A DNA stretch of 64,000 bases from Cymodocea nodosa (GCA_036874045.1 CM072342.1:3804501-3868500), one strand, 5' to 3'; shown: positions 1 through 13,600, counted from the first letter of the stretch. The notes: generated from the sequence alone by a model not told the origin. Made by a program: numbers and translations.

Positions 1-1365
1 ATAAATAAAATTGCTTCAATGTGATCAGAAAGTCACCAATTGAAATTTTGAAGACTGCCTTCTATTTGTGGAGATACGGTTTTATCTGCGAGGCTTGTCC
101 GCTTAACAGATATTTTCCCCATATAAATAGATAAAGCAATCCTTTTTAAGGTGAGCACCTAGGCGCCATGATCACACCTTGGTTCCTTACCTCGCTTTAT
201 TTTAATCAAGAGGTACTTTTGTCGGATCCATGTAATTAAATATATTCTTGCAAAAAAAAATTTAGGGAGAATATTATTGAAATATATAAATTTATTTAAA
301 TATATAGAAATACATATTACTGATATATATTAGTATTATTATACTTCATATGTGGTGATGTCTTCGGATTATTTATATTTGAATGTTATTTAGGAAAGAG
401 TTAAAAATATACTTGATTATTATTAAATATGTATAAATATATATACAACATATATTTAAACAATTTTAAAAAATAAATATCTAAATGAGCACCTAGGTTC
501 CTTGGTGCCTTATGATGCATCAAAGGACCAACAAACTTCATCATCATTGTCCATCTGCTACCCAACAAACATGATTTGAACCCATTATAGAATGTCTAGA
601 GTCTCATGCGAGGTTTACTTTCTACCACATCTACCATCAAGGGTTCACCATGTTCCAACCCAACTTCCCCTCTTTGACACCCTTAAAACCCATTCCTAGT
701 GATACCGCTGGAAAACTACAAATCATCATCAAAACATCAAAGAGTCACTTAAAGCATGGAAACAATTTTACATGTTACATTTTGCCAAATAAAATGTCAT
801 TCAACAAATTGAAACCATGAACAAAACTTGACAATGGCCACATTATGGAACAAAAAAGAGTACAAACTGAAAGATAAGGTATAAAGTTTTCTTAGGAGAG
901 GTTTGTATACAAGAGAAAGTGATAGAAAGAAAAGAGAGAAAGTAATAAATAAAAAATGGTATGTTTGTGCCTAACAGAAAGTTGGTGTCACTTTCCATCG
1001 TATTTAAAATGATACTTTCTCTAGAATTTGTTGCAAGAAGAACGAGGGTGCTCATCTTTCTCGAGCTCAACCTCTGAAAGCTAGGGAATCTAAGCTCGTG
1101 AGCTTCGACCTTCAACAACAACTTGCGACCTTCAACCCTTTGTCTCCAGCAACGCCGTCGGAAAGAACAACGCTGCCAAATCAACACCACCTGATCATCA
1201 TCCATCTTGTGTTGTAGACTTCTCCTCATCTTGCACCTTCCGTCGAACCTCTTCCATTGCTTTCAAGCTTGTTGAACTATGTGGATCAAGGTCTACTTTC
1301 GATTTCAACAAATGTCTCAATTGTGTAGTAAGCCCCTAATCAACATTGATGTATTTCTCCACTGA
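1..1365. other. AT-rich spacer, no gene recognised
   Basis: I see no convincing exon on either strand. A minus-strand reading near 843-1229 has no recognisable domain and unremarkable composition. A short sequence GAGCACCTAGG occurs twice, at about 153 and 487, in AT-rich surroundings, which suggests old repeat sequence. Confidence 0.5.
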
Positions 1366-2645
1366 CCTTGTTTGTGCCCTAAAATCATTTATTTCTTCGT
1401 TCGTATGATTTTTACTAGACCTTTGTTCGTATTACTCTAGAAACATTATGTCTGTTTACTGGTTTTTTAAATGTTCTCATGAATGTTTACAGGTTTTTAA
1501 AATGTGCTCATGAATGTGTTTGTATGAAGTTTTGTACTGATTTTTTGAAGTTTATAATGTGCTGGGAGATGTTAATGAAGTTTTGCTTATGTGTACTTAA
1601 TTTGTCATGAAAGTTTATAATGTACTCCTATTGATTTTTATGTGTTGATAAATGTTTATGAATGTTGATGGATAGAGAAGATGACAACAGTCATTCTTTA
1701 TGGTTGCAATTTTGCAAACAGAAGCAAAAGGCTCCTAAAGACTTATAATATGCAAGACCAACACTTTGATTATAACTTACAAGTCTTAAAAATCTCTCAC
1801 TTTCACTATTGGACTTATATCTTATTTTGTAGACCCATTTGCATCTTATAGATTTATTTCCATTAGTGTTGTTAACAACAATCCTTCAAAAATCAGTAAA
1901 CAACGCTTCCATTAATCTGAAATTTCTTTGCCTGACACAACTCTGACCATTCACAACTTTAAAAATAGTAGGTTTTTTAAGAGAATTGATATTGTTTGAT
2001 CATCTTGTTGTTGTTCCTACTTGTTCTTCATAACACCATAGGAGCAAGTTAGTACTTTTTAACAAAAGAACCCCACTCATCTATTTTACATGATTATATG
2101 CCATTTCCATTTGAATCTCAGGTGAAAATTGTTTATGCATGTTTTCTACTACATAATTTTATTTGTAAAGCAGATAGAGAAGATTTACTTGAAGATCTTC
2201 AAGATGAGTTGGAAGAATTTGAAGATCTTAATGATGTAGAAACATATAAAGGTATAGACTGGGAAGTTGAAAGAACAACTGCAACTGGATTAACTCAACA
2301 ATAGAAGAAATATGTTGCTGATAACATGCGTAATGAGACGATGTTATCTATATAGGCAAAACGTAATGTATAATGTACTATTATAAAGAATATAAATATT
2401 TTTAATTTTTCCATACACTTTGAGATGACTACAAACATTTTTATATTATTCATTCATATTTTAAGACATTCAGTTACTTTTTCACTTTATCATTTTCTAT
2501 TACTTTTTAGTCGATGCACAAACATCATAATTTTTTGACAACTTTCTGTTACTTTTTGCATCTTTTTTTTCAATTGCTTTCTGAGCTTTCTTACACTTTC
2601 TTTTTTATTCATTTTTGACACTTTTTGGGTGCACAAACAAACCCT
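1366..2645 (+). mobile_element. Internally deleted PIF/Harbinger-like element (tentative ends)
   Basis: The segment contains the C-terminal piece of a HARBI1-type transposase (2098-2304). It is bracketed by imperfect inverted ends: TTGTTTGTGCCC at 1368-1379 and GGGTGCACAAACAAACCC at 2627-2644. Inverted ends rich in GTTTGTG fit the PIF/Harbinger group. The Myb-like protein and the N-terminal two thirds of the transposase seen in the related locus at 21.3-25.5 kb are absent here, so this copy is non-autonomous. The interior at 1480-1670 contains loosely repeated AATGTTTA/GAAGTTT words. A clean 3-bp TWA target duplication was not found, so the exact ends are uncertain. Confidence 0.5.
2098..2304 (+). 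pseudogene. PIF/Harbinger transposase C-terminal fragment
   Basis: An uninterrupted 68-codon stretch reads MPFPFESQVKIVYACFLLHN and then an acidic tail with LLEDLQDELEEFED. This is the end of the HARBI1-like DDE nuclease domain (motif ACFLLHNFI). The same protein segment is found at about 24930-25108, where it carries an in-frame stop. The first two catalytic acidic residues, the ERxFG helix and the DNA-binding protein are all missing upstream, so it cannot encode an active transposase. Alternatively it is a host exon derived from a transposon, but no partner exon was found. Confidence 0.7.
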
Positions 2646-2980
2646 CAGGACATCAAATAGCCTATTTCCTAGGATTCAAACTTCAACATATTCATCATAA
2701 CAGAACAGCTTTAAAAATAGTCCAATTGTACATAGTCTTTCCTCCTCAACTTGAAAGTTTGCTTCTAATATTCAAACCTAAATAACCTTACTAATGCACC
2801 AAGGTTCTCCTCTTATTATTTATTCATAATGAGATAAATCATTTTGAAAATAAGAAGTCAAGAACCTTGCAAATTGATAAAGACTTCTTATTTGCTAAGT
2901 AAAGATCCTACTGCTAATGAGAAGACTAAAACATAGAATGTGGCAAGCATACCAAAATATATAGATTGGCAAACACTTAC
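2646..2980. other. Spacer or downstream intron of the DUF2039 gene
   Basis: No coding exon was recognised. The sequence lies immediately 3' of the last identified exon of the minus-strand DUF2039 gene, after a strong GTAAGT donor. It may therefore be its final intron. Confidence 0.4.
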
Positions 2981-4162
2981 AGCTCTTAGAAGCACCCTCC
3001 TATCTCTCTCACGAGTGTTCTTTTTTGCCTGCACACACAATGAGCTGATATAATGCTTTTCAAACAAACCATTTTAATTAAGTGAAATCTAGGGAGGCTA
3101 CCGCCTCAAGAACCTTTCGTTCAGCCTCTACTTCTGCAATATCTCTGTGCAAACGATAAGAACCAGGAATAAGTTAATTGAAAAATGATGGCTTCAAGCA
3201 CATAGAAAAGCGGCAGACATTAAATTTCACTGGTTACACTACAATGACAAAGTGTGTATACCTCCCAACGATCTTGTCAACCTTGCAGCAGCATTTGGCA
3301 CATACACCAAGATTCTTTGCACAGGCTATGGGATAAACAATACAGCAAATCAAAGTGATAATCACTCAAACTAGTATCTCATTTTTTGTAGGCAGTTGAA
3401 GTTACTCGAGTTAGTGAAAAGATGTATGCACCAGAATTTTAATATTGGTGGAGTGTATGTAACGACATGGCATGGTCTACTCGGTCACTTAGTTAAAACT
3501 GAGTCGACTAAGACTTTAAGATTTGACCTCATACTCCTTATCAAGGTTCAAATTCTGATGACTGTATCCTCTTAACAAATTAAAAAAAGAACAAAAAAAA
3601 TTTACCTGAGCAGATGTTGTGGTAAGCCTGGCGAACCTCCCTCTTTGTGCATTTCTGGCTAAGCAAAAAGACAACTTCATCCAATTACCACCACACAAAA
3701 AACCTTATATTACTAAATATTGCATCTTTGCATGCAAGAATAATAACTGACAAGTACCATTTAGCTGGCTCAACCAAAAGCTTGTACTTGCCGTACCTAA
3801 AAGACGAAAAGACTCAAGAGTACGAGACCAGAAAAAAAGACTTATAAGCCAAAACCACAAAGAGACCGAGACACGGAAAAGGAAAAGGAAGACGACCTGC
3901 GTTTCCAGTCGATCTGATCCTTGCAGCGAGGGCAGACACCCGTTATCTCCGAGTATGGCCGTTGTTTACTACCGACTTCCTGTTTGTGTCAAAAAAAAAG
4001 CGGGGAGAAAAGTTTGCCTTAAGATCGATGAGGTAGAACAGGGAACACGGAAGAGAAAATACGGGGATTCGACGCCGGTACCGTTTCGTTGATCTTGCAA
4101 CCCGCATTCGGTTTCCATGCGAACTTGTTCTGGTGCTTGGGCGGTCCACGGCGGCCGGACAT
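2981..4162 (-). CDS. DUF2039 / C9orf85-like zinc-ribbon protein (3' end not located)
   Basis: Seven short exons splice in one frame: 4162-4082, 3979-3897, 3796-3758, 3658-3606, 3325-3262, 3144-3102 and 3028-2981. The start is MSGRRGPPKHQNKFAWKPNA, and the second exon contains SEITGVCPRCKDQIDWKRR. The third and fourth exons give YGKYKLLVEPAKCQKCTKRE and VRQAYHNIC, and the fifth ACAKNLGVCAKCCCKVDKIV. The sixth starts RDIAEVEAERK. The CxxC pairs (CPRC, CQKC, CAKC) in this order define the DUF2039 family, whose human member is C9orf85; its biochemical role is unknown to me. All seven introns begin GT and end AG. Exon 7 ends AGAGCT before GTAAGT, so at least one more exon, probably with an acidic tail, is expected at lower coordinates. 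I could not find it. The gene may read into the retained intron or be truncated. Confidence 0.85.
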
Positions 4163-4268
4163 GGCGCGCAAACCCCTCGGGAAAGAGCGGACGAACGGGG
4201 ATGAAATGCTCTGCTCCAGTTACACGGCAAAACCTAATCAGCAACCCACGCTGGATGAGCTTTACTCC

Positions 4269-4400
4269 GTTCGGAGCCAGCCCGTTAAGCAACATTTGGG
4301 TTGGGCCTATCAGTCCCAAACTCAGATCTAAAATGACGTTGCTTCGTTCGGAGTCAGCCCGTTAAATATCATTTGGATTGGGCCTAAACAGGCCCAAAAT
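4269..4400 (-). promoter_or_regulatory. Duplicated promoter module with TGGGCC (site II) elements
   Basis: Two copies of one segment lie head to tail, at 4269-4320 and 4346-4400. Each has TTCGGAGYCAGCCCGTTAA followed by ATTTGGRTTGGGCCTA. They contain TGGGCC at 4302-4307 and 4379-4384 and the complement GGCCCA at 4391-4396. Site II (TGGGCY) motifs are known to be enriched in promoters of plant housekeeping and ribosomal or mitochondrial genes and are bound by TCP factors. The module sits about 110-240 bases upstream of the DUF2039 start codon, on the expected side. Confidence 0.6.
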
Positions 4401-7089
4401 CAGAAAGAAGATGACGAGTCGGCTTTAAATGAGTTGCCATCATCGGATTATCATTATCAATCATCAGTATTTGTAGAATATTGGAATATATATATATATA
4501 TTTATCATTTCTTATTTTATCTTTTATATCTAGAGATCTATTAATAATTTCAACTTTTGTAATATATGAACAAATTTTTAGTATTAATGGAAAATTTTAA
4601 AGAAAAGAAAATTAAGATTAAAAACAAATATTTTAGAAAATTTAACGTGTGTTAAAGATTTAAAAGTTTGCTCGTCTATCATACTATTGGAAACTAACTA
4701 AATTTTCAAATATAAATATTAAAGTAATAATCTAAGAGGAAGCAACTACTTTTTTCCTTTTTTATGTATTTTTTGTCATGTCCAATGTGTTTTGAAATTT
4801 AAAAACTTCGATAAAAGTAAAAGTTAAGTATTTTTGTAATCAAAGTTTAAATAATAAATTAAATTTCAATTTTTATTGTTATTATCTTGTGCGCAACCTA
4901 GAAGTTATGGGATTAAGTACTCTCTTGATCAAGTATAAGATCGAAGCCTCTTTTCTTTTTGCTTTTTTTACCGGCAAATAATGTGTGAGGAGAGTTGAAC
5001 TCACAATATATCTAAGAATTAAAGATAGAACCTCTTGATGATGTGTGCTTAACACCCTATCAAGCTTGTTGTGTGCTTAATTGGAGATGAGATGGGAGGG
5101 GAGAGGCAGGCGTCGTCATTCTTTCTTGTTCTATACAAACTAACACATACATCTACGTAGGGAGGGAAAGAGAGAAGGAAGAAGACTGGGAAGTTTCACC
5201 GAAGTCATTAACTAAACATGCATTAATATATCTCTTAATTAGGGCCCAGCAAGTTAGCATTTTGAAGGAATTAATGCACCGGACCATTCATTAATCAAGG
5301 TGCAATATTGCAACTTGACCTCCCTTACGGACATGCAACCACTTAGGGTTTGCTCTGTCTAACCACTGCACATGCATTGCCTTATATACATATATATATA
5401 TATATATACTCTTCAGAGCTGCAGCATACCTTTGGGAATGTCTAGCTGGGTGGTTCTCATCCTCCAATCATTCATCAATGATTCTTTCCGATCATGGTCA
5501 TATGATTTTTACTTACGGTTGATTAATTTTAAAATAATTTATTGCGGACGACTGGATTCACAAACTGACAGACATCAAATGCGGTGTTTATTTACGTACG
5601 TAGGCAAGCAGACACGGGTAGTAATGGAAGACAGCAAGGATTTATTAAATAACAACGCTGGAGTGGGCACGCACAACATTAAAATTGTGGGCATGCATGC
5701 AACCATGGAAATTATTTGCACATCGATCGGTCTATTTATTTTATTTAGGGTGCCATCGTACTTACCACCAAACATTCAATCTCATAAAGAACATGGTTGA
5801 ATCTTAATAAATACTTAAATGACCTGATATATATCAAAAATATCTAAGAATGACAAAAACTTATAAGAAACCTTAACATAGTAAATTTCTCTAAGTATCA
5901 CGTTTTTATTTTACATAGATTTTCAAACTAATTTAGGATACTTTAAGCAGTCTTATCTATCAATTTAATTAAGATTACTAAGATAAATTTCACAATGTTA
6001 GTACGTGAATTAAGTAAACATTGCACATATCTATAACTTGTCAACGTTTAATTAAATCTAATATTAATGTTTATAATTAATATACAAGAATTTTTCAGAT
6101 GATCACCTATTCTGATTTTATTTTTATTTAAATATAATTAATTTTAAAGTTCTTATTTGATAATAAATATAAATACACTTAAAAAATAAAAATAAAAATC
6201 TTAGACGTTACTTTTACCTCCGGCGGACGGTACTCTAATCGAATCGACGTATGAGATAATAATTATAATAACTTTATGGAGACGTGAGCACGACGTGCCA
6301 TGCTGGCGACAACTCAGAAAGAATCCACGGAGGGCTGGGAAGGGGAGCGCGTGCCATGCAGTGTTGGCATGCTGAGCTGTCGGGTCGGTGGCGCTTGCCA
6401 GAACGCATGCCATTGACATGTAAACGAACCGGTTGGATCAGCGGCAGTTGGCCATTTGATATTGATGTTAGCGAGAATAAATAAACGAAATCATATGTAC
6501 CGATAATTACGCACATGACGTTGTCACGGATAAGAAAAATGAAAGTATATACGTGTCATGTAATGATGAGAGAGCGACATAAAAGATGACGTTGATCGAC
6601 GACAACTTTTTCAATTAACGTACGTAGTTACGAATCAGGTTTGAAATACTCCGGTCTATTGTGTGATATTTTAATACGGGTGGTGAGAGTTACGAATATT
6701 TTATTATTTTTAATCAACTAAATTGGTTTTCTGTATGGTTATACCCTACCGTGATGTTTTGTCGTGATGTTATTATACTTTTTATTAGGATTTAAATGAT
6801 CTTTTATCCATTTCAGAAAAACTTTATTTATTTATTTATTTATTTTTTCTTTTTTCCGGCCGACATGCTTTTCACTTGCCGACGAGTACCGACCCCGACC
6901 CACCATTTCATGCTGAAATGATTCCACGTTACATCGTCGACCGACCCGTAGGTAGTATTTTTTATTTTACAAATACTTAAAAAATAATTTAAATTTAAAA
7001 AAAATACTATCCAAACATTTAAAAAGAATAAAAAATTCCACGTTACGGCGACGAAGGGACCACGGCAGCGTTTGACCCACCCGTCCATC
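4401..7089. other. Intergenic spacer with microsatellite
   Basis: AT-rich sequence without a supported gene. A (TA)n run lies at about 5383-5409. Open frames across it, such as one beginning MHCLIYIYIYIYT at 5372, are products of the repeat. Short GC-richer stretches around 6210-6440 and 6860-6950 show no domain in any frame. Confidence 0.5.
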
Positions 7090-7675
7090 CTTTTAGACGC
7101 GTCTCCCGTCGCTTGCTTCTTCGCCAGACAGGGGAGAGCAGAGTATTTCCCCACCATTCCATTCCCGCGTTCGCCGCCCATGCCAACACCCGGGAAGAGC
7201 CACTCCATTTCCATCCAAATCGTTCTTTTTCTTTGAAGCAATGGCTCGATCCTCCACCTCAAATCCGATCCTTGCTTTTGTCATATTTTCTTGCACAGGA
7301 GATTCGCGGAGGCCACCAAGCCTACGTGCGTTCTGAATTGAACGCCACAAGGCTCTGCATTGCGGGCGACGCCATTCCGACTGGTCGATCGTTCGGTCCA
7401 TGTCCTTACCTCAGAGGTGTTCCTCGGTGAGTGTGCTTCACTCCCATTTTCGCATGGCCCCTTTAATTGGAGGGCCATTGTGTCGATTTCAGGTTTGGGT
7501 TTTTAGGCTTTTCTCGACTGGGGAAGATCCTGAGCGGGTTTTTGTTTGTTTTTTTTTCCTATGTTGGGTCTTCTCTGTTTAGTAATCATAACAGGAGAAG
7601 GTGGATGAGTGCTTCGCGGAGGGAGGGATTTTCTGAATTGTGAGGGCAGTCGGGTGCAGTTCCTGTGGCTAGCAG
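7090..7675 (+). other. Probable 5' UTR (possibly spliced) of the LONGIFOLIA-like gene
   Basis: GC content rises and pyrimidine-rich tracts appear just before the ATG at 7676. A good donor, CTCG followed by GTGAGT, is at about 7427. AG acceptors lie directly before the start codon (GGCTAGCAG then ATG), so a short leader intron is plausible. No conserved protein was recognised in the overlapping frames. Confidence 0.4.
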
Positions 7676-10600
7676 ATGTCGGCGAAACCTCTAAACGCCT
7701 TCACCGATGACCACCCGGATTTGCACAGGCAAATGGGGTGCATGAGGGGGCTCTTTCGGATGTTGGACCGCCGTCGACTTCTCCTCGCCGGCAGGCATCT
7801 CCGCAGAAACAAGAGGACTCATTCAGGTATATTGAGTTTTTTCTCCCTTTTTCCTCGAAAGCGGGTTCGTTTGTTTGGTAGCGCAGCTCCGCTCCTTGAA
7901 CGAGAGTTATGCTCGTGTGAGCAGCAGCTCTCGTCAATTTCACATAAAATGGAAAAATCGTATTTGTTAAATAAATTTCAACTGTGAAAGTATTATAATA
8001 CTGTTGACAAAAAATAAAAAACGGATGTAATAGATAGAGGGTAATTTCATAAATTCCCTCCTAGATCTCATTAGGTGCTAATTGGAAATCATGACTCACA
8101 AATTCCACTTATACACTATTTTCCATAATAATTGAGTCCATCTTTGAGTGTGACATTCGCAATTGTCCGCTTATTTATTTACATAGAAGTGACTCTAGCA
8201 TTACAATGGTCCTGAGAACTGAAACTTGTGTCCAAACAAACTAGCAGATTGTGTTCTGCTCTAAACTTTGGAGATGTTAAATATTCGTTGGTCGTCTGCT
8301 TCAAAATTGGAAGTTCTTTTTGGTACATCCTTAGTGTTTTTGATTTATTTCTATTTCTTAAGATAGATAGTGCATTTTGTGGAATAAATGATTGTGTTTA
8401 TCCTTGTTGCAAAGACAAAAAATGGCCGTTTAAACATTTTTCACCTCAATATGTTTCATTTCTTGGAAAACGAGAAAAACAGGGTTTGAAAAAAAGGCCC
8501 ATTTTAGATTTCATCTTTTGAGTTGTTTTCATTGATATAATTTTACCACATTGTTACTTATTTTGTTTAATTGTATTTTAAATATATTTATTTATGTTTT
8601 CAATTTAAGTATTTATTCCTGAGTAACAATCACACATAATAAATATATGTTTTGAATTTGTATTACATGTAATTGAACTATAACTTCTTTTATTCAATTA
8701 TTTTTATGATCGTGATATTTGTATATTTGGAAATATATTTATATTTATTTATTTTTGATTTATACATTTTTCAAAAAATTCCTGTTTAAATCCCTTTTTC
8801 AAAAACTGCTTTAATTTCTAATCTGTTTGATTTCCATTATTTACAACATTGTTGTTTACCTAGAAAATATCAACTGGCCAATTACTAGAATTGCTTGCAA
8901 ATGTAATTTTGCTTTACTCTAATGAAATGTTTACCTACATGCTCTAATACATGGTTTCATATAAATTTCATTCCATCCACAAGTTTTCTTGTCTTTAGCA
9001 AGATTTGGCATAAGCCTAAGATATTCACTTGGTTTTATATGACTTTCATTCCATTGTGCTCTTTTTTGCCTAGTGAAAACTTTGGTACCAATCAAAGAGA
9101 GTAGTGAGAGGTGAAGAATGTGTGGAGAAGTTATTGATCTAACCCTGTGGCCTCCTCTACTTCATTTTAATAGAAAGTATTTAAGGTTACATAGAAATTT
9201 ACTAAATTATCTCTCATTATTTGACACTTTCCTTTAACTTGAAGTAAATACATCAATCATGCATAGTTTATTACATAAATATTTGAATACCCTTACATTT
9301 AACTCTTTGGTAAAGATATCAGCAATATCTTCTAAGGACCTAGTGTAGGAAATAGATATAATTTTCTTAATCACTAGGTCACAAACATAATGGTAATCTA
9401 TCTCGTATTTTGTTTGCTTATAAAAGGTAGTGTTTTAAGTGATGTAGATTATGATTTGATTGCCACAATACATCTTCATAGAAACTTGAATTGATAATTG
9501 TAGCTTCGCTAGAAAATTCCTTATCTACATTAGCTTACTAGCAATTTGAGACATGAACTTATATTCAACTTTTACACTAGACTTTGAGATGACATTTTGC
9601 TTTTTGTCCCTCTATGTTATCAAATTACCTTTAACATAAATACAATACTTAGAGGTGAATTTGTGGTCTATTTGATTACTAGCATAACCTGAATTTGAAT
9701 ATGTCTGAATCTCTAGATGATCATGTCTCAATTAAACTATGTCTTTGCTAGACGCCTTTTTGATATATGCAAATACTCTTAAGGCTCCTTGTCAATAGAC
9801 CTCTCTTAGTTCATGCATAAATTGAGATAGATGATCAATTACATACGAATTATCTGGATGAGTTACAATAAGATATATCAATTTTCCAATAAGCTTCCTA
9901 TATCTATTAGGATCTTCCAACAACCTAGTTGCATCATCACAAAATTGAGGATTTTACTCTATCAAAGTATTCTCAGGCTTACATCTCATAATGTTAGTTT
10001 TCTGCAAGATATTTAATACATATTTTCTTTGAGTAAAAAGCATATTTCCTTTAGAGTATGTAAATTCAATACTTAGAAATTAACAAGGTTTCCTAAGGTC
10101 TTTTGTAACAAAGTAAGCCTATAAATATCATTTTGTTGTAGCTATATTGTCAAAGTCACTCTTAGTCACTAGAATATCATTGAAATACACCGTTAAAATA
10201 ATTTTGCCAACTTTAATAGTTTTCAAAAAAATAGAATGATAAGAAAGATAGTTTCAAAAACCTCCTTGTGTAGCAATGTAGCTAAACTTTTCAAACCATG
10301 TTCTTAGACTCTACTTTAGGTCATAAATAGACTTTCTAAGGTGGTGCACAACATTCTCTTTCTGAGGAACATACTTAAGAAGCTACTCTACGAGAACATA
10401 CTTGTGTAAGTCATTATACAATAAGATATTCATAGCATAAAGTTAATGAAGCTTCCACTTTAAGCTAATAGCAATAAACAAAAGGATGCAAATAGAATTT
10501 AACCTAACCACAAGGAAGAAAGTCTTAACATAATCCACACTATAAATCTAAATAAAACATCGAGCCACAAGTCATGCCTTATATCAATCAACCACATCAT

Positions 10601-13600
10601 CCAGACAATATTTAATAATATATACTAGTAGTTGACTATTGTAGCATCTATAAGGCGAGGAACAAGGTCTCATGTGCCTAGTGCATGAAATGTAGAAATT
10701 TTTTCATCCATGATAGCTTTCCAATGAAGAAAGTGAAGGGCCTCATTAATATTTTGGGCTCATATAGGAGAAACATGGCAAAGGAAAGAAACAAGAATTA
10801 AAATGTTGATAAGATATAAAATTGGAAATAAGATGAGTTGTGCAAGTATATTTACCTTTCTAAAGAATAATAGAAAACTCAAAGGGCTCTAGCTCAAGTG
10901 GACCTACCTCAAGAGATGAAAATGGTTGCGGTGTAGGATGTGTGTTTAGTTGTTGATGACATACCTAGAAGGGAGGCGAAGTTTGGTGCTTATTTGATAA
11001 AGATGATGAGTCTCATTCTAATATAAGCATATCAATCAACATAGACAAGGGAATAGAAGGAGGATCAAACACTTGATTTTGAGGATAGAAAAAGAATACT
11101 AATTGAAAAAAGGTGGCATTGATAGACATGTAGTAATGTCATGTTGAGAGATAATAATATCAATATCCTTTCTGAGTATGAAAATATCCAACAAAGATAG
11201 ATTTAATTAACCATGAAATAAGCTTGTCAATACTAGGAATGAAGTCATGAACAAAAGCTATACAACCAAATACTCTAAGTGGAAAAGAAGACAATAGAAT
11301 CAGGCAAAAGACACTTTAAGGAAATCTCTCCCCCTAATGGAGATGCCAGCATATAGTTGACTAAATAAGTAATAGTTATAATCATATCTAACCACAAATA
11401 GTTGGAAATTTACATATGTAGCATGAGTGTGCAAGTGACATCAAGGAGGTGTCGATATTTGCATTCGACGACATCATTCTGTACAAAAGTATGAGCATAG
11501 GTGATTTAATGAAAAATTCTCAAATAAGTACAATAAGTCTGCATAGCAGTTTGAGTAAACTCTAATGTATTATCAATATGAAAGATTTTTGGAATAGCTA
11601 AAAACATATTTTAAATTTCATTAAAATAGATTTTGACCAGGTCTAGTACATTGTAACGATCTTTCAACATATAGAGTCAAGACATTTTAGAAAAATATCC
11701 ATAAACACAATATAATAACAATAACCTTTGACAAACGTAACTCGAGTCAAGCTCCAAATATCATAATGGATGTTTTCAAAAGGAGATTGACTTATACTAG
11801 ACTTGACTAACAAAAGATAGTACAATGATATTTACTTGATTGATAAGACTTACAATTAAAACTTGAAAGATTAATCTAAGCCAATGTCTGCTAAAGTTTA
11901 TCATGAGACAAGTGCCTAAGATGATAATATCATATAGAATGGAAGAGTTAGATTTCATCATTAGATGTGCTAACCTTTTAAGAATATGGTTTTAGATGAG
12001 AACATATACCTCTTATGAGTCAAATCAATCATCCTCCTCATCAACAAATTTTGAAAACACAATAAAAGGAAAAGAAAATTACAAAGTAAGATAAAACTTC
12101 TATAATAGTACCAATGGAAAAAAGATGAACCAAAAAGTTTGGAACAAATAAAACATGGTTGAAGGATATGTTAGATGTGACTTAAATAACCCCTTCACTA
12201 GAAACAAAATGGGATTGTCCATTAGCTACAACAACAAAGTTTGTGTTGGATAACTCAAAAAGATGTGTAAAATGGTCATAGACACTTGTCATGTAAGAGA
12301 AGGTGCTTGAGTCACAATCTAAGAGTCATTTTGAGAAGTCAAGAAGGTATGTGTACCTAAGATGGAAAGTACTACATAGGAGGTTGTGGTTGAACCTTGT
12401 TGATCTTACAATTGCAGAAATTCAGCATACAACTTGTGTTAAAATCACAATGAATGAATTGCTCCATATAGGAGTCAAGCCTACATTGTTATGAGGTGAA
12501 TCTATTTCCTTTGTAGTCAACCATGCAAACTCAAGCTTGCCAATTTTTTCTAGAACTTATCAAATCTATGATTGGTACGATCGTAGTATCCACATAGAAC
12601 TCTGCCTCACCATCACCATTTCCAAATCATCCACAACCTCTAACTGTCATAATTGATAGATCTATTGCAAGAGAAGAGACGAAGGAGCAAGATAATTGAA
12701 GTACTTCAGAAAAGATGGTGTTACTACTAAGAATTTGGTTACAAACAGGTCTCGAATTTCAGAATTGAGACTATTGAAGTATTCTACCACAAGCAACTTA
12801 TCATGCTATTTATGATTCTACCGAACATATGTGGTAATTAGTTGGTATATCTCTAGCTCATCAGCTAGAGCATGAAATTGGGTAAAGTGCTCTTGTGTAA
12901 TACATCCACATTAACGTTTGATAAAAATCTACTCATAAATCTCAAACACTCTATTGATGTTTTTCATATTCCCATAGGTTAATTACAAGGTATCTCAAAT
13001 CTTTTTGGTTGATTCAAAGAGCACTACACTTGAAGCAACCTCTGGTTTTATATTATTTAGCATCCAAGAAATCATTGTAGCATTTGCAATAAACCACTGT
13101 TCATAGTTACAATGTTTATTATTAAGCGAAGTTTAAGTAATGTGATATATTTGCCTGTGAGCTATCAAAATTTTTTTAAAACTTTGTACCAATTGAATAT
13201 AGTTCCACTCATTAAGTTTCTTTGATGTGTCACTTAAGTTCTTGGTAAACCCATCAGCTGATTTCATGCTCATCAGTAATCCTAATTACCACTTCAAGAC
13301 AATTGATTAGGCTTCATTATCACAAACTCATCCCTAACCAACCCTCTTGGTTGGAAAAACAATAAAGGAACCGAGAACAACAGACATAACCTGTAAGGAG
13401 TCATACAAACTATCATATGGTGTTGATAGATGGATTTTTTGGTGTGCCATATGTGTCCAAACTGTGGTAGGAGAGAGTCTTCACATGTTTAGGATGGGAA
13501 CAAACCCAAAGATCATTTGAAACCCTGATTCATGCCTGCAGGTTCAGTTAGAATCCCAAGCTAGTGGCCCTGTCATGAGTTCCACAGTCAGTTTGGTGGG

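Noticed and set aside
5372-5800. 142-codon frame beginning with YIYIYIYI
   Set aside because: It starts inside a TA microsatellite and the rest has no domain.
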